The notes under the pieces: generated by a model
Seen by the model: only the letters and a program-made list of their open reading frames with translations
Database searches by the model: none
What the model was told of the DNA's origin: nothing
Program-made: the position numbers and the translations under genes
Source: Candidatus Aminicenantota bacterium
GTDB lineage: Bacteria > Acidobacteriota > Aminicenantia > Aminicenantales > Saccharicenantaceae
Direction: 5' to 3'
Length of the DNA stretch: 64,000 nt
Assembly (NCBI GenBank): GCA_026393975.1
Contig: JAPKZD010000016.1
Location: 62,001 to 126,000 of the forward strand
Part shown: piece by piece, positions 1 through 8,452 of the stretch
Layout: every line of letters starts with the position of its first letter
Position numbering within the stretch: the stretch's first letter is position 1

Positions 1-1
1 C

Positions 2-2440
2 GTCACCGGCCCGTCCGGCTCGGGCAAGTCTTCCCTCGCCTTCGACACGATCTTTGCCGAGGGCCAGCGCCGCTACATCGAGTGCCTCTCGGCCTACGCC
101 CGGCAGTTCATCGACCAGATGGAAAAGCCCGATGTCGAGTCCGTCGAGGGCATCTCGCCGGCCATCTCGATCGACCAGAAGACGATCTCGGCCAATCCGC
201 GCTCGACCGTGGGTACCATCACCGAGGTCTACGACCTCTTCCGTCTCCTCTTCGCCCGCGTCGGGACGCCCCACTGCCCGAGCTGCGGCCGGGTCGTCAG
301 CTCCCAAACCCCCGAGGAGATCCTGAAGAGGATCGCCGAGAGCGCCTCCGGCGAGAAGGTCCGCATCCTGGCCCCCGTGATCAAGGGGCGCAAGGGCGAA
401 TACCAGCGCCTCTTCGAGCGCCTCCGGAAAAAAGGCTTCCTCAGGGCCCGCGTCAACGGCACTCTCCGCGACCTCGAGGACGACATCCCGCTCGAGAAGA
501 ACCGCAAGCATACGATCGAGGTTCTCGTCGACACGATCAAGGTCGGCCCCGACTCCGAGCGGCGCCTCCGCGAGGCCGTCGCAAAAGCCCTCGGGGTGTC
601 GGAGGGGGAGGTCCTCGTCGTCGGCGACGCCGGCCGGGAACGCTTTTTTTCCCTGACGCTCCTCTGCCCTTACTGCGAAGTCAGCCTGACGGAACTCGAG
701 CCCCGCAATTTCTCCTTCAACAGCCCGTACGGCGCCTGCCCGAAATGCCACGGGCTCGGCCACGAGACGACGCGCAACGAATGGGGAGAGGTCGAGCTGA
801 CCGACGCCGTCTGCCCCGATTGCGGCGGAGCCCGGCTGAAAAAGGAGAGCCTGTCGGTCCGGATCGGCGGCCGGAACATCCACGAGATCGGCGAGCTCTC
901 CATCCGCGACCTCCTCGCCGCGTGCGCCAAGCTCGAGTTCCCGGCCGCGGAAACCCTCATCGCCGGGAAGATCCTCAAGGAGATCTCCTCCCGCCTGGCC
1001 GTCATGGAGGAGCTGGGGATGTCCTACCTCCAGCTCAACCGGACGACCTCCTCCCTCTCCGGCGGCGAGGCCCAGCGCGTTCGCCTTGCGGCCCAGGTCG
1101 GCGCCCGGCTCCGCGGCGTCCTTTACGTCCTCGACGAGCCCACGATCGGGCTCCACCAACGGGACAACGGCCGCCTCATCAGCCTCCTCCGGAGCCTCCG
1201 CGACGAGGGCAACTCGATCATCGTCGTCGAGCACGACGAGCAGACCATCCGGGCCGCCGACTTCGTCCTCGACCTGGGGCCCGGGGCCGGCGAGGCCGGC
1301 GGTTTCAAGGTCGCCGAAGGCCCGCTCGCCGCCATCCTCGACTCCCCCGATTCGCTGACGGCCCAGTATCTCCGCGGCGAGAAGACCGTGCCCGTCCCGG
1401 CCGCCCGGCGTCGGCCCGCCGGCTGGCTCGTCGTCCACAAGGCCCGCGAGCACAACCTCAAGGGGATCGACGTCCGCATCCCCCTCGGCGTGATGACGGC
1501 CGTGACGGGCGTCTCCGGCTCCGGCAAGAGCACCCTCGTCTACGACATCCTCTACAAGGCGCTCGAAAACCGGCTCTATAAGGCCCGTCAGCGCGTCGGA
1601 GCCCACGAGAAGATGGAAGGCATCGACGGCATCGACAAGGTCGTCGCCGTCAACCAGAAGCCGATCGGGCGCACCCCCCGCTCGAACCCGGCGACCTACA
1701 CAGGGCTCTTCACCGCCCTCCGCGACCTCCTGGCCAGGACCCCGGAGGCCCGGGCGCGCGGCTACGCGTCCGGCCGGTTCAGCTTCAACGTCGCCGGCGG
1801 ACGGTGCGAGGACTGCGAGGGCGCCGGCGTCAAGAAGATCGAGATGCATTTCCTCCCCGACGTCTTCGTCACCTGCGATCGCTGCGGCGGGAAGCGCTAC
1901 AACAAGGAGACCTTGGCCGTCACCTACAAGGGGAAGACGATCGCCGACTACCTGGCCATGACGGTCGACGACGCCTACGAGCTCCTCAAGGCCTACCCCC
2001 AGCTCAAGCGGAAGCTGGCCACCCTGAAAAGGGTCGGCCTGGGCTACATCCGCCTGGGCCAGCCCGCGCCCACTCTTTCGGGCGGCGAAGCCCAGCGCAT
2101 CAAGCTGACGAAGGAGCTCGGGCGGCGGGCGACCGGCCGGACCCTCTATCTCCTCGACGAGCCCACGACCGGCCTCCACTTCGACGACGTCCGCAAGCTC
2201 CTCGAGGTCCTCTCCGAGCTCGCGTCGCTCGGAAACACGGTCATCATCATCGAGCACAACCTTGAAGTCATAAAATATTGCGACTATATTATTGACCTGG
2301 GCCCGGAAGGGGGAGAAGATGGGGGCCGGATCGTGGCCCAGGGAACGCCGGAAGAAGTCGCCGCGGCGGCCGGTTCCTACACGGGACGGTACCTCGAAAA
2401 GGTCCTGGACGGCCGGCGGCCGGGGCGAAAGGACGGTTGA
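2..2440 (+). CDS. uvrA: UvrA, excinuclease ABC subunit A (5' end outside window)
   Basis: ATPase that loads UvrB onto damaged DNA in nucleotide excision repair. The reading frame is open from base 2, so the first few residues lie upstream of the window. The first visible residues form the N-terminal Walker A (GPSGSGKSS). They are followed by the AEGQRRYIE and SAYARQF motifs, a CPSC zinc motif, a second zinc module (CPYC ... CPKC), the ABC signature LSGGEAQR and Walker B VLDEPTIGLH. The second half repeats the pattern: Walker A GVSGSGKST, a zinc module (CEDC ... CDRC), LSGGEAQR and LLDEPTTGLH. Both ATPase sites look intact. holB starts 4 nt after the stop, so uvrA, holB and ricT are probably co-transcribed. 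Confidence 0.97.
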   Translation, partial: VTGPSGSGKSSLAFDTIFAEGQRRYIECLSAYARQFIDQMEKPDVESVEGISPAISIDQKTISANPRSTVGTITEVYDLFRLLFARVGTPHCPSCGRVVSSQTPEEILKRIAESASGEKVRILAPVIKGRKGEYQRLFERLRKKGFLRARVNGTLRDLEDDIPLEKNRKHTIEVLVDTIKVGPDSERRLREAVAKALGVSEGEVLVVGDAGRERFFSLTLLCPYCEVSLTELEPRNFSFNSPYGACPKCHGLGHETTRNEWGEVELTDAVCPDCGGARLKKESLSVRIGGRNIHEIGELSIRDLLAACAKLEFPAAETLIAGKILKEISSRLAVMEELGMSYLQLNRTTSSLSGGEAQRVRLAAQVGARLRGVLYVLDEPTIGLHQRDNGRLISLLRSLRDEGNSIIVVEHDEQTIRAADFVLDLGPGAGEAGGFKVAEGPLAAILDSPDSLTAQYLRGEKTVPVPAARRRPAGWLVVHKAREHNLKGIDVRIPLGVMTAVTGVSGSGKSTLVYDILYKALENRLYKARQRVGAHEKMEGIDGIDKVVAVNQKPIGRTPRSNPATYTGLFTALRDLLARTPEARARGYASGRFSFNVAGGRCEDCEGAGVKKIEMHFLPDVFVTCDRCGGKRYNKETLAVTYKGKTIADYLAMTVDDAYELLKAYPQLKRKLATLKRVGLGYIRLGQPAPTLSGGEAQRIKLTKELGRRATGRTLYLLDEPTTGLHFDDVRKLLEVLSELASLGNTVIIIEHNLEVIKYCDYIIDLGPEGGEDGGRIVAQGTPEEVAAAAGSYTGRYLEKVLDGRRPGRKDG

Positions 2441-2444
2441 GGAC

Positions 2445-3434
2445 ATGGCCTTCAAGGATGTCGTGGGCAACGAGCGGATCAAGAAGATCCTCAAGCTGGC
2501 CCTCGAGCGCACTCGCGTCCCGAACTCGCTCCTTTTCTGCGGCCCCGAAGGCGTCGGCAAGAAGGCCATGGCCCTGACCCTGGCCAAGACGCTCAATTGC
2601 CTGAACCTGACCACCGATTCCTGCGATGAGTGCCCCTCCTGCGAGGCGATCGACAAGGGGGTCCATCCCGACGTCATGGTCATCGCCGCGGAGAAGCAGG
2701 AGATCAAGATCGAGCAGACGCGCTTCCTCAAACAGATGGCCTACCTCAGGCCCATGACGGGGAAAAAAAGAGTTTTCATCGTCGTTGACGCCGCCGAGAT
2801 GAGCGACTCCGCCGCCAACTCCCTGCTCAAGGTCCTCGAGGAGCCGCCCCCCTATTCGCATCTCGTCCTGGTGACGGCGAGCCCCTTCCTCCTCTTCCCG
2901 ACCATCCTCTCCCGCTGTCAGACGCTGGCCTTTTCGGCGATCGGCCGCGAAGAGATCGAGAAGATCCTCCTCGAGCGGAATTTCGGCAAGGAGCAGGCCC
3001 GGATCCTCGCCCTCCTCGTCGACGGGAACCTCGACTGGGCCCTGGACCTCGAATGGGAGGAAGTCCAGAGCCTCAAGGAGGAGTCCTGGGCCCTCTTCGA
3101 GGCCCTCGCTTCGGGCGACCGCTCGGCCTTGTTCCTGGAGAGGTTCGGGGCCCTCGCTAAGGCCGTCCAGGAGGAGTTCGGCCGGACGCTCGGAGTCTTC
3201 TCGTCTTTCGTGAGAGACATCCTGCTTCTCAGGCTCGGCGGCGACCCGGCGTTCCTGCTCAATCCGGATTTCGAACCGAGGCTCCGCGGGGCCTCGGCGG
3301 CCTGGACCGTCCGCCGCGTCCTCGGCGTCCTCGAAGAGCTCGATTTCGTGCTGGCCGAGCTCCCGAAGAACCTGAATAAGGGCCTTCTGGCGACGACCTT
3401 CTTTTCCAATTTCGGAGAACTGAGACATGTCTGA
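2445..3434 (+). CDS. holB: DNA polymerase III delta' subunit (clamp-loader)
   Basis: A 329-residue AAA+ protein of the replicative clamp loader. Visible features are the P-loop GPEGVGKKAMA, a zinc-binding cluster with cysteines (CDECPSC), a Walker B-like VVDAAEMS and the SANSLLKVLEEPP motif typical of delta'/tau. The frame is open further upstream inside uvrA. The ATG at 2445 is preferred because it follows the uvrA stop by 4 nt, has GAGGA just upstream and starts the conserved MAFKDVVGNE sequence. The 3' end overlaps ricT by 8 nt. The holB-ricT order is also found in Bacillus, which supports both calls. Confidence 0.92.
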   Translation: MAFKDVVGNERIKKILKLALERTRVPNSLLFCGPEGVGKKAMALTLAKTLNCLNLTTDSCDECPSCEAIDKGVHPDVMVIAAEKQEIKIEQTRFLKQMAYLRPMTGKKRVFIVVDAAEMSDSAANSLLKVLEEPPPYSHLVLVTASPFLLFPTILSRCQTLAFSAIGREEIEKILLERNFGKEQARILALLVDGNLDWALDLEWEEVQSLKEESWALFEALASGDRSALFLERFGALAKAVQEEFGRTLGVFSSFVRDILLLRLGGDPAFLLNPDFEPRLRGASAAWTVRRVLGVLEELDFVLAELPKNLNKGLLATTFFSNFGELRHV

Positions 3435-4110
3435 CATCATCTGCGTTAAATCGGAAACATCAGGCCGGATCGTCCGCGTCCGCTTCGGGGAGCTGGCTCT
3501 CCACGTGGGGGACCGCTGCATCATCGAATCCGAGCTCGGCGGGGACCTGGCCGTCGTCGTCGACGAGACGAGCTCGTTCTGCCACAACCCCAAGGCGGCC
3601 AAGATGGCCGTTTCGGTCATCCGCAAGGCCGCCCCGGACGACATCCGCAAGTTCGAGTGGCTGAGGGAGAAGGAGGCCGGGGCCTACGACCTCTGCCTCC
3701 AGCGGATCACCGCCCACAACCTGCCCATGAAGCTCGTCGCGGTGCGCTATTTCTTCAACGAGAAAAAGGGGATCTTCTACTATACCGCCGACGGCCGGAT
3801 CGATTTCCGCGAGCTGGTCAAGGAGTTGGCCAAGGAGCTCCGGATGCGGATCGAGATGCGCCAGGTCGGCGTCCGGGACGAGGCCAAGATGATCGGCGGG
3901 CTCGGCGTCTGCGGTCGCTGTCTCTGCTGTTCGAGCTTCATGACGACCTTCGCGCCGGTGACCATCCAGAAGGCCCGCAAACAGCAGATCGTCATCAACC
4001 CGACCAAGATCTCAGGGCAGTGCGGCCGGCTGATGTGCTGTCTGGCGTTCGAAGAGCAAACGGAGGGGCGGATGTATTCCCAGTCCGACGAGCGCCTGAT
4101 CGAAGACTAG
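3427..4110 (+). CDS. ricT: PSP1-domain protein, RicT/YaaT family
   Basis: A 227-residue PSP1 superfamily protein. In Bacillus, RicT (YaaT) forms the iron-sulfur Y-complex with RicA and RicF, which affects RNase Y-dependent mRNA maturation. The C-terminal half carries the family's cysteine cluster (GVCGRCLCC, then GQCGRLMCC), consistent with Fe-S binding. The ATG overlaps the holB stop by 8 nt and has GGAGA upstream. Downstream it converges with the anti-sigma-like gene; the two stops share a CTAG palindrome at 4107-4110. No RicA or RicF homologue is seen in the window. Confidence 0.88.
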   Translation: MSDIICVKSETSGRIVRVRFGELALHVGDRCIIESELGGDLAVVVDETSSFCHNPKAAKMAVSVIRKAAPDDIRKFEWLREKEAGAYDLCLQRITAHNLPMKLVAVRYFFNEKKGIFYYTADGRIDFRELVKELAKELRMRIEMRQVGVRDEAKMIGGLGVCGRCLCCSSFMTTFAPVTIQKARKQQIVINPTKISGQCGRLMCCLAFEEQTEGRMYSQSDERLIED

Positions 4111-4388
4111 CGGCGCCGCAGCAGCCGGTCCAGGAGCCGGCGCCACCAGGGCGCGGGCCGGTGGCGGTGGTGTTCACCGCCCTCCTCGGGCGTCGCGAGA
4201 ACCCCTTCCTTCCGCAGGATCTGGACGATCTCGCTCTGCTGGTCGAGCTTCTCGAAGCAGTGCGGGCAAATGAAATAATGCTCCTCGAACTCGGCCTGGT
4301 CCTCGGGCTTGAGCTTATCGAGGAGGTATTCGTCGATGTAATGCTCGTACTCGCACTTTTTCATGGCCGCAGCCTTCGAGGACTTCAT
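4107..4388 (-). CDS. small zinc-finger anti-sigma-like protein
   Basis: A 93-residue cytoplasmic protein with no membrane segment. A His-x3-Cys-x2-Cys motif (HYFICPHC) sits in the context of the zf-HC2 / zinc-binding anti-sigma family. The C-terminus is very basic (WWRRLLDRLLRRR). It lies 37 nt downstream of the ECF sigma gene on the same strand, which suggests it binds that sigma factor; this is inference from position and motif. A second ATG at 4364 has an AAGG sequence eight bases upstream and would remove eight N-terminal residues, so the true start is uncertain. The stop overlaps the convergent ricT stop by 4 nt. Confidence 0.65.
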   Translation of the reverse strand: MKSSKAAAMKKCEYEHYIDEYLLDKLKPEDQAEFEEHYFICPHCFEKLDQQSEIVQILRKEGVLATPEEGGEHHRHRPAPWWRRLLDRLLRRR

Positions 4389-4425
4389 GTTTTTAGTCGT
4401 TTCACCCCGCGATAAACGGACATCC

Positions 4426-4926
4426 TTATCTCCTGACGGCCTTCTGAATGAGCTTGAGGGCGTAGTTGACCCGTTCGCTGACCCGGCGCGGCGAGATGTC
4501 CAGGGCCCGGGCCACCTCGTCCCGGGACAGCTCCCGGTAATAATAGAGGTAGAGGACGTCCCGGAACTTGGGTTTGAGGCCGGCTACGACCTGCTCGACC
4601 TGCTTGGCCCTCTCCCGGCGCTCCATCTCGTCGTGGGGGTCGGGGTAGGGGGCGGGCTCGGGGGCGTGCTTGAGAACGCGCGTCTTCTGGCGGATGTAGT
4701 CGACGATGCGCCGGCTGGTGATGGTGTAGAGGAAGGTCCCGATCGAGGAATCCCCCCGGAACTCCCCGCTCTTGATCTTGGCCACCGTCTGGGTCAGGAT
4801 CTCGTTGACTACGTCCTCCCAGTCGGGGTTGGAGCCGCCGAGCGCTTTCCTGACCCGGAAGGAGATGACCGCCCGATATTTGAGGACGGCATCCTCGGGC
4901 GGCGGCGTCTTGTCCCGGGTGACCAT
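4426..4926 (-). CDS. ECF-type RNA polymerase sigma-70 factor
   Basis: A 166-residue sigma factor with only regions 2 and 4. Region 2 contains DVVNEILTQTVAK and the SIGTFLYTITSRRIVDYIR segment (-10 recognition). Region 4 is the helix-turn-helix LSRDEVARALDISPRRVSER (-35 recognition). A longer start (ATG at 4935) is possible. The ATG at 4926 is preferred because a TATAAT sequence overlaps the upstream ATG and lies 7 nt before 4926, the geometry of a leaderless transcript. The zinc-finger partner gene follows immediately. The genes under its control cannot be identified from this window. Confidence 0.85.
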   Translation of the reverse strand: MVTRDKTPPPEDAVLKYRAVISFRVRKALGGSNPDWEDVVNEILTQTVAKIKSGEFRGDSSIGTFLYTITSRRIVDYIRQKTRVLKHAPEPAPYPDPHDEMERRERAKQVEQVVAGLKPKFRDVLYLYYYRELSRDEVARALDISPRRVSERVNYALKLIQKAVRR

Positions 4927-4933
4927 TCGCGCC

Positions 4934-4963
4934 ATTATACCGGCAGGCGCCGGGATTCCGCAA
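4934..4963 (-). promoter_or_regulatory. promoter of ECF sigma gene (leaderless geometry)
   Basis: On the minus strand, TTGCGG (4958-4963) and TATAAT (4934-4939) are separated by 18 nt. Only 7 nt separate the -10 box from the ATG at 4926. The site lies between ftsK and the sigma gene, so the sigma/anti-sigma pair can be transcribed independently of ftsK. Confidence 0.55.
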
Positions 4964-4973
4964 GCCGCCGGGC

Positions 4974-7361
4974 TCAGCCGCCCTCGTCCCGGTCCTGCTT
5001 CCGGGATTTTTCGCGCGCCTGCTCCTTGAAGAACTCCTTGCGGTCGACGAGGATCTCGCGGGGCTTGCTCCCCTCCGAAGGCCCGATGATGCCCTCGCCC
5101 TCCATTTGGTCGACGATCCGGGCCGCCCGGGCGTAGCCGAGCTTCAGCCGCCGCTGGAGGTAGGAGGCCGAGGCCTGGCCGCTGTTGAGGATGGTCTCGA
5201 CGGCCTTCTGGTAGAGTTCGTCCTTCTCGCCCGAGTCCTCGAGCAGATGGTCGGGGTCGCCGCGCACGACCTGGAGGATGCGCGTGTCGTAGGTCGGCGT
5301 GCCCTGGCTCTTGACGTGCTTGACCAGGCGCCGCACCTCCGGGATGGAGATGAAGGCGCAGTGGAGGCGGACGAGCCGCGGGAAGTTGGGCGGCAGAAAG
5401 AGCATGTCGCCCATGCCCAGGAGCTTGTCGGCGCCCATGGTGTCGATGATGATGCGCGAGTCGACCTTGGACGGGACGCGGAAGGCGATGCGGCAGGAGA
5501 AGTTGTTCTTGATCGTCCCGGTGATGACGTCGATCGACGGCCGTTGGGTGGCCATGACCAGGTGGATGCCGACGGCCCGGGCCAGCTGGGCCAGCCGGCC
5601 GATGAAGAACTCGACTTCCTGGGCCCCGACCATCATCAGCTCGGCCAGCTCGTCGATGATGATGACGATGTAGGGGAGGGGCTGAAGGTTCTCCTTCTCC
5701 TCGTCCGTGAGCTGGCCCTTGCGCTCGGCGATGAGTTGTTTCATCTGCGTGTTGTACTGGTCGATGTTGCGGACCTTGATGCTTTGCAGCTTCTTGTAGC
5801 GCTCCTCCATCTTGCGGACGATGTCCATGAGGACGACGTGGGCCTTCTTCGGGTCGTTGATGATCGGGCAGAGGAGGTGCGGGATGTCCTCGTAGAGGGA
5901 GAACTCGAGCCGCTTGGGGTCGATGAGGACGAGCTTGACCTCTTCCGGCGTGGCCTTGTACAGGATGCTGGCGATCAGGGCGTTGAGGGCGACGCTTTTT
6001 CCCGTCCCCGTCGACCCGGCGATGAGGAGGTGGGGCATGACGGCGAGGTCGGTGATGGTCACGCCGCCGTGGACGTCCTTGCCCAGGGCGAAGGTCAGCT
6101 TGGACGGCGCGCTCTGGAACTTCTCCGACTCGATGATGTCCCGGAGCTTGATGATCTCGCGCTTGTAGTTCGGGATCTCGATGCCCAGGGAGGACTTGCC
6201 CGGGATGCGCTGGATGCGGACGGACTCGGCCTCCAGGGCGAGCGACAGGTCCTCGGTCAGGTTGGCGACCTGGGCGACCTTGATCCCCGGGGCGGGGAAA
6301 TATTCGAAGGTCGTGATGATCGGGCCCGGATGGTATTCGCGGACCTCGCCCTCGATGCCGAATTCCCGGAGCTTCTCCTCGATCCGCCGCTTCTTGTCGA
6401 AAAGCTCGTTCTTGTCGATCTTCTCGGCGGGCTTGCCCGGTTCGAGAAGCGTGAACGGCGGATAGTGGTACTCGCCCTTCTTGCCGAGGTCGGGGAAGAG
6501 GAGCCTCTCCGGCGCCGGCGGCGCTGCGGGCTTGGCGGCCTGCGGCTCGCTATTGAACGGCTTGCGGACTTCCTTTTCGCGGCGCCGGCGTTCCCGCTCG
6601 GCCTCCCGCTCGGCCTTGCGGTCGGCCTTGCGGTCGGCCTTCGCCCCGGCCGGTCCAGAGTCGGCGGGATCGGCCGGGGGGGCGTATTTCTGGCGGACCT
6701 GCTCCCGCATCTTGTCCTTGGCCTTCGATTTCTGATAGTCCGTGACCTTGATCCGGACTTCCTTGGCCGTGGAGTCGAAGGCCCCCTTGGCGAAGCGGAG
6801 TGTTTTGGCCAGGGACCAGCGCGTGGAGAAGAGGAGAAAAAGGGCGGCGGCGGCGAGGAGGAATACGAACGAGCCGACCGTGTTGAGGTAGCGCTCGAGG
6901 AAATTCAGGAGGAGGTCGCCGGTGATCCCGCCGGCCGGGATGACGTCGCCCCGATAGGGAAACCTCTGGAAGAGGAGGGCGAAGAACGGGCAGACGATGA
7001 GGAGGGCCAGGGTAATGGAGCCCAGCCGGCGGAGGAGATGCGACGACGTTCCCCGCAGCACGGCCCGGACGGCGGCGTAGCCGAGCACCCACGGGAAAAA
7101 GAACGCGGCGAGGCCCAGGCACCACAGGAGCGCCTGGGAGAAATAGGCGCCCACGCTGCCGGCGAAGTTGCGGACCTGGTGGCCGGGGGGCGGAATGTTG
7201 GCGAAGGACGGGTCCTTGGCGTTGTAGCTGACGACGCTGATGAGGGCGAACAGGGCCAGAAAGATGAGGACGACCCCCGTGATCTCGACGGCCAAGCCAT
7301 GTTTTTTCGGCTGGGCCTTGCCGTTCTTACCGTTCGCGCCCTTCGATTTCCGCTTTTTCAC
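4974..7361 (-). CDS. ftsK: FtsK/SpoIIIE DNA translocase
   Basis: A 795-residue septum-associated DNA pump that clears and aligns chromosome termini at division. The N-terminal ~200 residues contain four hydrophobic membrane segments. A charged linker rich in Ala, Lys, Arg and Glu follows, then the RecA-like motor with Walker A (GSTGTGKS), Walker B (VIIIDELAEL) and the MATQRPS motif. A C-terminal winged-helix gamma domain (ASASYLQRRLKLGYARA) would read KOPS-like sequences. An in-frame ATG at 7379 would add six residues. The GTG at 7361 is preferred because a TATAAT box sits 6 nt upstream and overlaps the longer version. rsmA ends 12 nt upstream of the ATG at 7379. Confidence 0.93.
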   Translation of the reverse strand: MKKRKSKGANGKNGKAQPKKHGLAVEITGVVLIFLALFALISVVSYNAKDPSFANIPPPGHQVRNFAGSVGAYFSQALLWCLGLAAFFFPWVLGYAAVRAVLRGTSSHLLRRLGSITLALLIVCPFFALLFQRFPYRGDVIPAGGITGDLLLNFLERYLNTVGSFVFLLAAAALFLLFSTRWSLAKTLRFAKGAFDSTAKEVRIKVTDYQKSKAKDKMREQVRQKYAPPADPADSGPAGAKADRKADRKAEREAERERRRREKEVRKPFNSEPQAAKPAAPPAPERLLFPDLGKKGEYHYPPFTLLEPGKPAEKIDKNELFDKKRRIEEKLREFGIEGEVREYHPGPIITTFEYFPAPGIKVAQVANLTEDLSLALEAESVRIQRIPGKSSLGIEIPNYKREIIKLRDIIESEKFQSAPSKLTFALGKDVHGGVTITDLAVMPHLLIAGSTGTGKSVALNALIASILYKATPEEVKLVLIDPKRLEFSLYEDIPHLLCPIINDPKKAHVVLMDIVRKMEERYKKLQSIKVRNIDQYNTQMKQLIAERKGQLTDEEKENLQPLPYIVIIIDELAELMMVGAQEVEFFIGRLAQLARAVGIHLVMATQRPSIDVITGTIKNNFSCRIAFRVPSKVDSRIIIDTMGADKLLGMGDMLFLPPNFPRLVRLHCAFISIPEVRRLVKHVKSQGTPTYDTRILQVVRGDPDHLLEDSGEKDELYQKAVETILNSGQASASYLQRRLKLGYARAARIVDQMEGEGIIGPSEGSKPREILVDRKEFFKEQAREKSRKQDRDEGG

Positions 7362-7367
7362 GGCCGG

Positions 7368-7376
7368 ATTATAACA
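7368..7376 (-). promoter_or_regulatory. extended -10 promoter before ftsK
   Basis: The minus strand reads TGTTATAAT, an extended -10 element with a perfect hexamer. It lies 6 nt before the GTG at 7361. No convincing -35 box is present, as is usual for extended -10 promoters. The geometry implies a leaderless ftsK mRNA. Confidence 0.45.
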
Positions 7377-7391
7377 CATTCGCCCGGGGTT

Positions 7392-8183
7392 TTAGGAACC
7401 GAGGGCTGCAAAGAGGGCGAAGAGGATATCAGCCGAAAGCTCCTCGGCCCGGACGTTCCGGGCGATACCGTGGACGGCGTAGGCCGCGGCGAGGGCGGCC
7501 GGGGTCGAACGGCGGGCCAGGTTTTTCCAGAGCATCTTGCGACGTTCGGCGAAGGCGGCTTTGAGGAAGGCGCGGAAGGGCGCGTCGGCCGCGCCCGCGC
7601 GGAGCGGCGCCGGCCGCCGGCGGAGCGTGAGGAGCGCGGACTGGACCTTGGGCGGGGGCGAGAAGGACCCCGGCGCCACTCTAAACGCGACCCGGGCTTC
7701 GAACTCGTTCTGGAGGAGGATGCCGAGAGGCGCGTAGCTTTTCGAGCCCGGCCCGGACGTGACCCGTTCGGCCACTTCCTTCTGGAGAAGAAAAACACAG
7801 TCGGAAAACAACTCTCGGTCGTCGAGGACACGGAAGAGGAGCGGCGAGGAGATCGAGTAGGGGATGTTGCCCACGACCCGCAGCGCGGGGACGCCGGTCC
7901 GGCGGCGGAGCTCGCAGAGATCCACGGTCAGGATGTCGGCGTGGACGACCTCGACGTTGGGCGGCATGTCACGCGTGAGCCCGGGGACGAGCCGGTCGTC
8001 CTTTTCGATGGCGACGACCCGGCCGGCGGTCTCGGCCAGCGCTGCCGTCAGGATACCGCGCCCGGCGCCGATCTCGACGATGACGTCTGTTGGCCTAGGG
8101 TCGATAACGACGACGATTTTCCGAAGGACGGCCGAACTGGCCAGGAAGTGCTGGCCGAGGGCGTGTCGCCGCGATTTTTTCAT
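7392..8183 (-). CDS. rsmA: 16S rRNA dimethyladenosine transferase RsmA (KsgA)
   Basis: A 263-residue SAM-dependent enzyme that dimethylates two adjacent adenosines in the 3' hairpin of 16S rRNA. The start is set at ATG 8183, which begins MKKSRRHALGQHFL, the usual N-terminus; the frame is open further upstream without similarity. Motifs are EIGAGRGILT (SAM binding), VVAIEKDDRL, and the catalytic NIPYSISSPLL (NLPY/NIPY motif). The length matches the family. A TATGAT hexamer lies 12 nt before the ATG with no clear -35. The gene is divergent from the receiver gene, with a hairpin-rich spacer between them. Confidence 0.93.
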   Translation of the reverse strand: MKKSRRHALGQHFLASSAVLRKIVVVIDPRPTDVIVEIGAGRGILTAALAETAGRVVAIEKDDRLVPGLTRDMPPNVEVVHADILTVDLCELRRRTGVPALRVVGNIPYSISSPLLFRVLDDRELFSDCVFLLQKEVAERVTSGPGSKSYAPLGILLQNEFEARVAFRVAPGSFSPPPKVQSALLTLRRRPAPLRAGAADAPFRAFLKAAFAERRKMLWKNLARRSTPAALAAAYAVHGIARNVRAEELSADILFALFAALGS

Positions 8184-8268
8184 GGTGCGGACTGCATCAT
8201 AGCGTTTTTCGGCCCCGCGATAAAGCGCAGCGGTCCGGCTCGCCGGACGGGGCTGTGGCATGTTGACC

Positions 8269-8409
8269 CGTTCGCCGACGCTAAGCCCCGCCTTTCAAGG
8301 CGGGGAAGAGAAGCGAGGCCCCGGTCCAGCCAGGACCGGGACTGGTAAGCCCTGCTCAGGGTTAACCCCGAACAAGCCCCGGCATTCATGCCGGGGAGCC
8401 TGGGGTTTG
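8269..8409 (+). repeat. intergenic hairpin-repeat cluster, copy A
   Basis: Three strong inverted repeats follow one another between rsmA and the receiver gene: CCCCGCCTT/AAGGCGGGG (8286-8305), CCCGGTCC/GGACCGGG (about 8320-8340) and CCCCGGCAT/ATGCCGGGG (8377-8396). The last is nested inside AACCCC/GGGGTT. Segments 8277-8319 and 8355-8409 recur with few changes at 40179-40219 and 40013-40067, in the opposite order. The right edge supplies the -35 box of the next promoter. No reading frame is evident. It could be a REP/MITE-type element or transcribed structure. Confidence 0.7.
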
Positions 8410-8435
8410 ACAAGGGAGGGGTATTCTCGTACAAT
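8407..8435 (+). promoter_or_regulatory. strong sigma70-type promoter of receiver-accD-folC operon
   Basis: TTGACA (8407-8412) and TACAAT (8430-8435) are separated by 17 nt, which is near consensus. The predicted start of transcription is near 8442, leaving about 11 nt before the ATG at 8453. The -35 box overlaps the end of the hairpin-repeat cluster. Confidence 0.75.
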
Positions 8436-8452
8436 TTCGGGGCATCCGAGCC

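Noticed and set aside
9-50. Incomplete uvrA as a pseudogene
   Set aside because: The frame is open to the window edge and begins in the Walker A motif; it is simply cut by the window.
82-1581. A 499-codon frame overlapping uvrA
   Set aside because: Arg/Pro-rich shadow of uvrA in another frame.
5106-8348. A 1080-codon plus-strand reading frame
   Set aside because: It lies antisense to ftsK and rsmA, whose motifs are unmistakable. Its composition (Asp/Glu/Gly/Arg-rich, no domain) is that of a GC-rich shadow frame.
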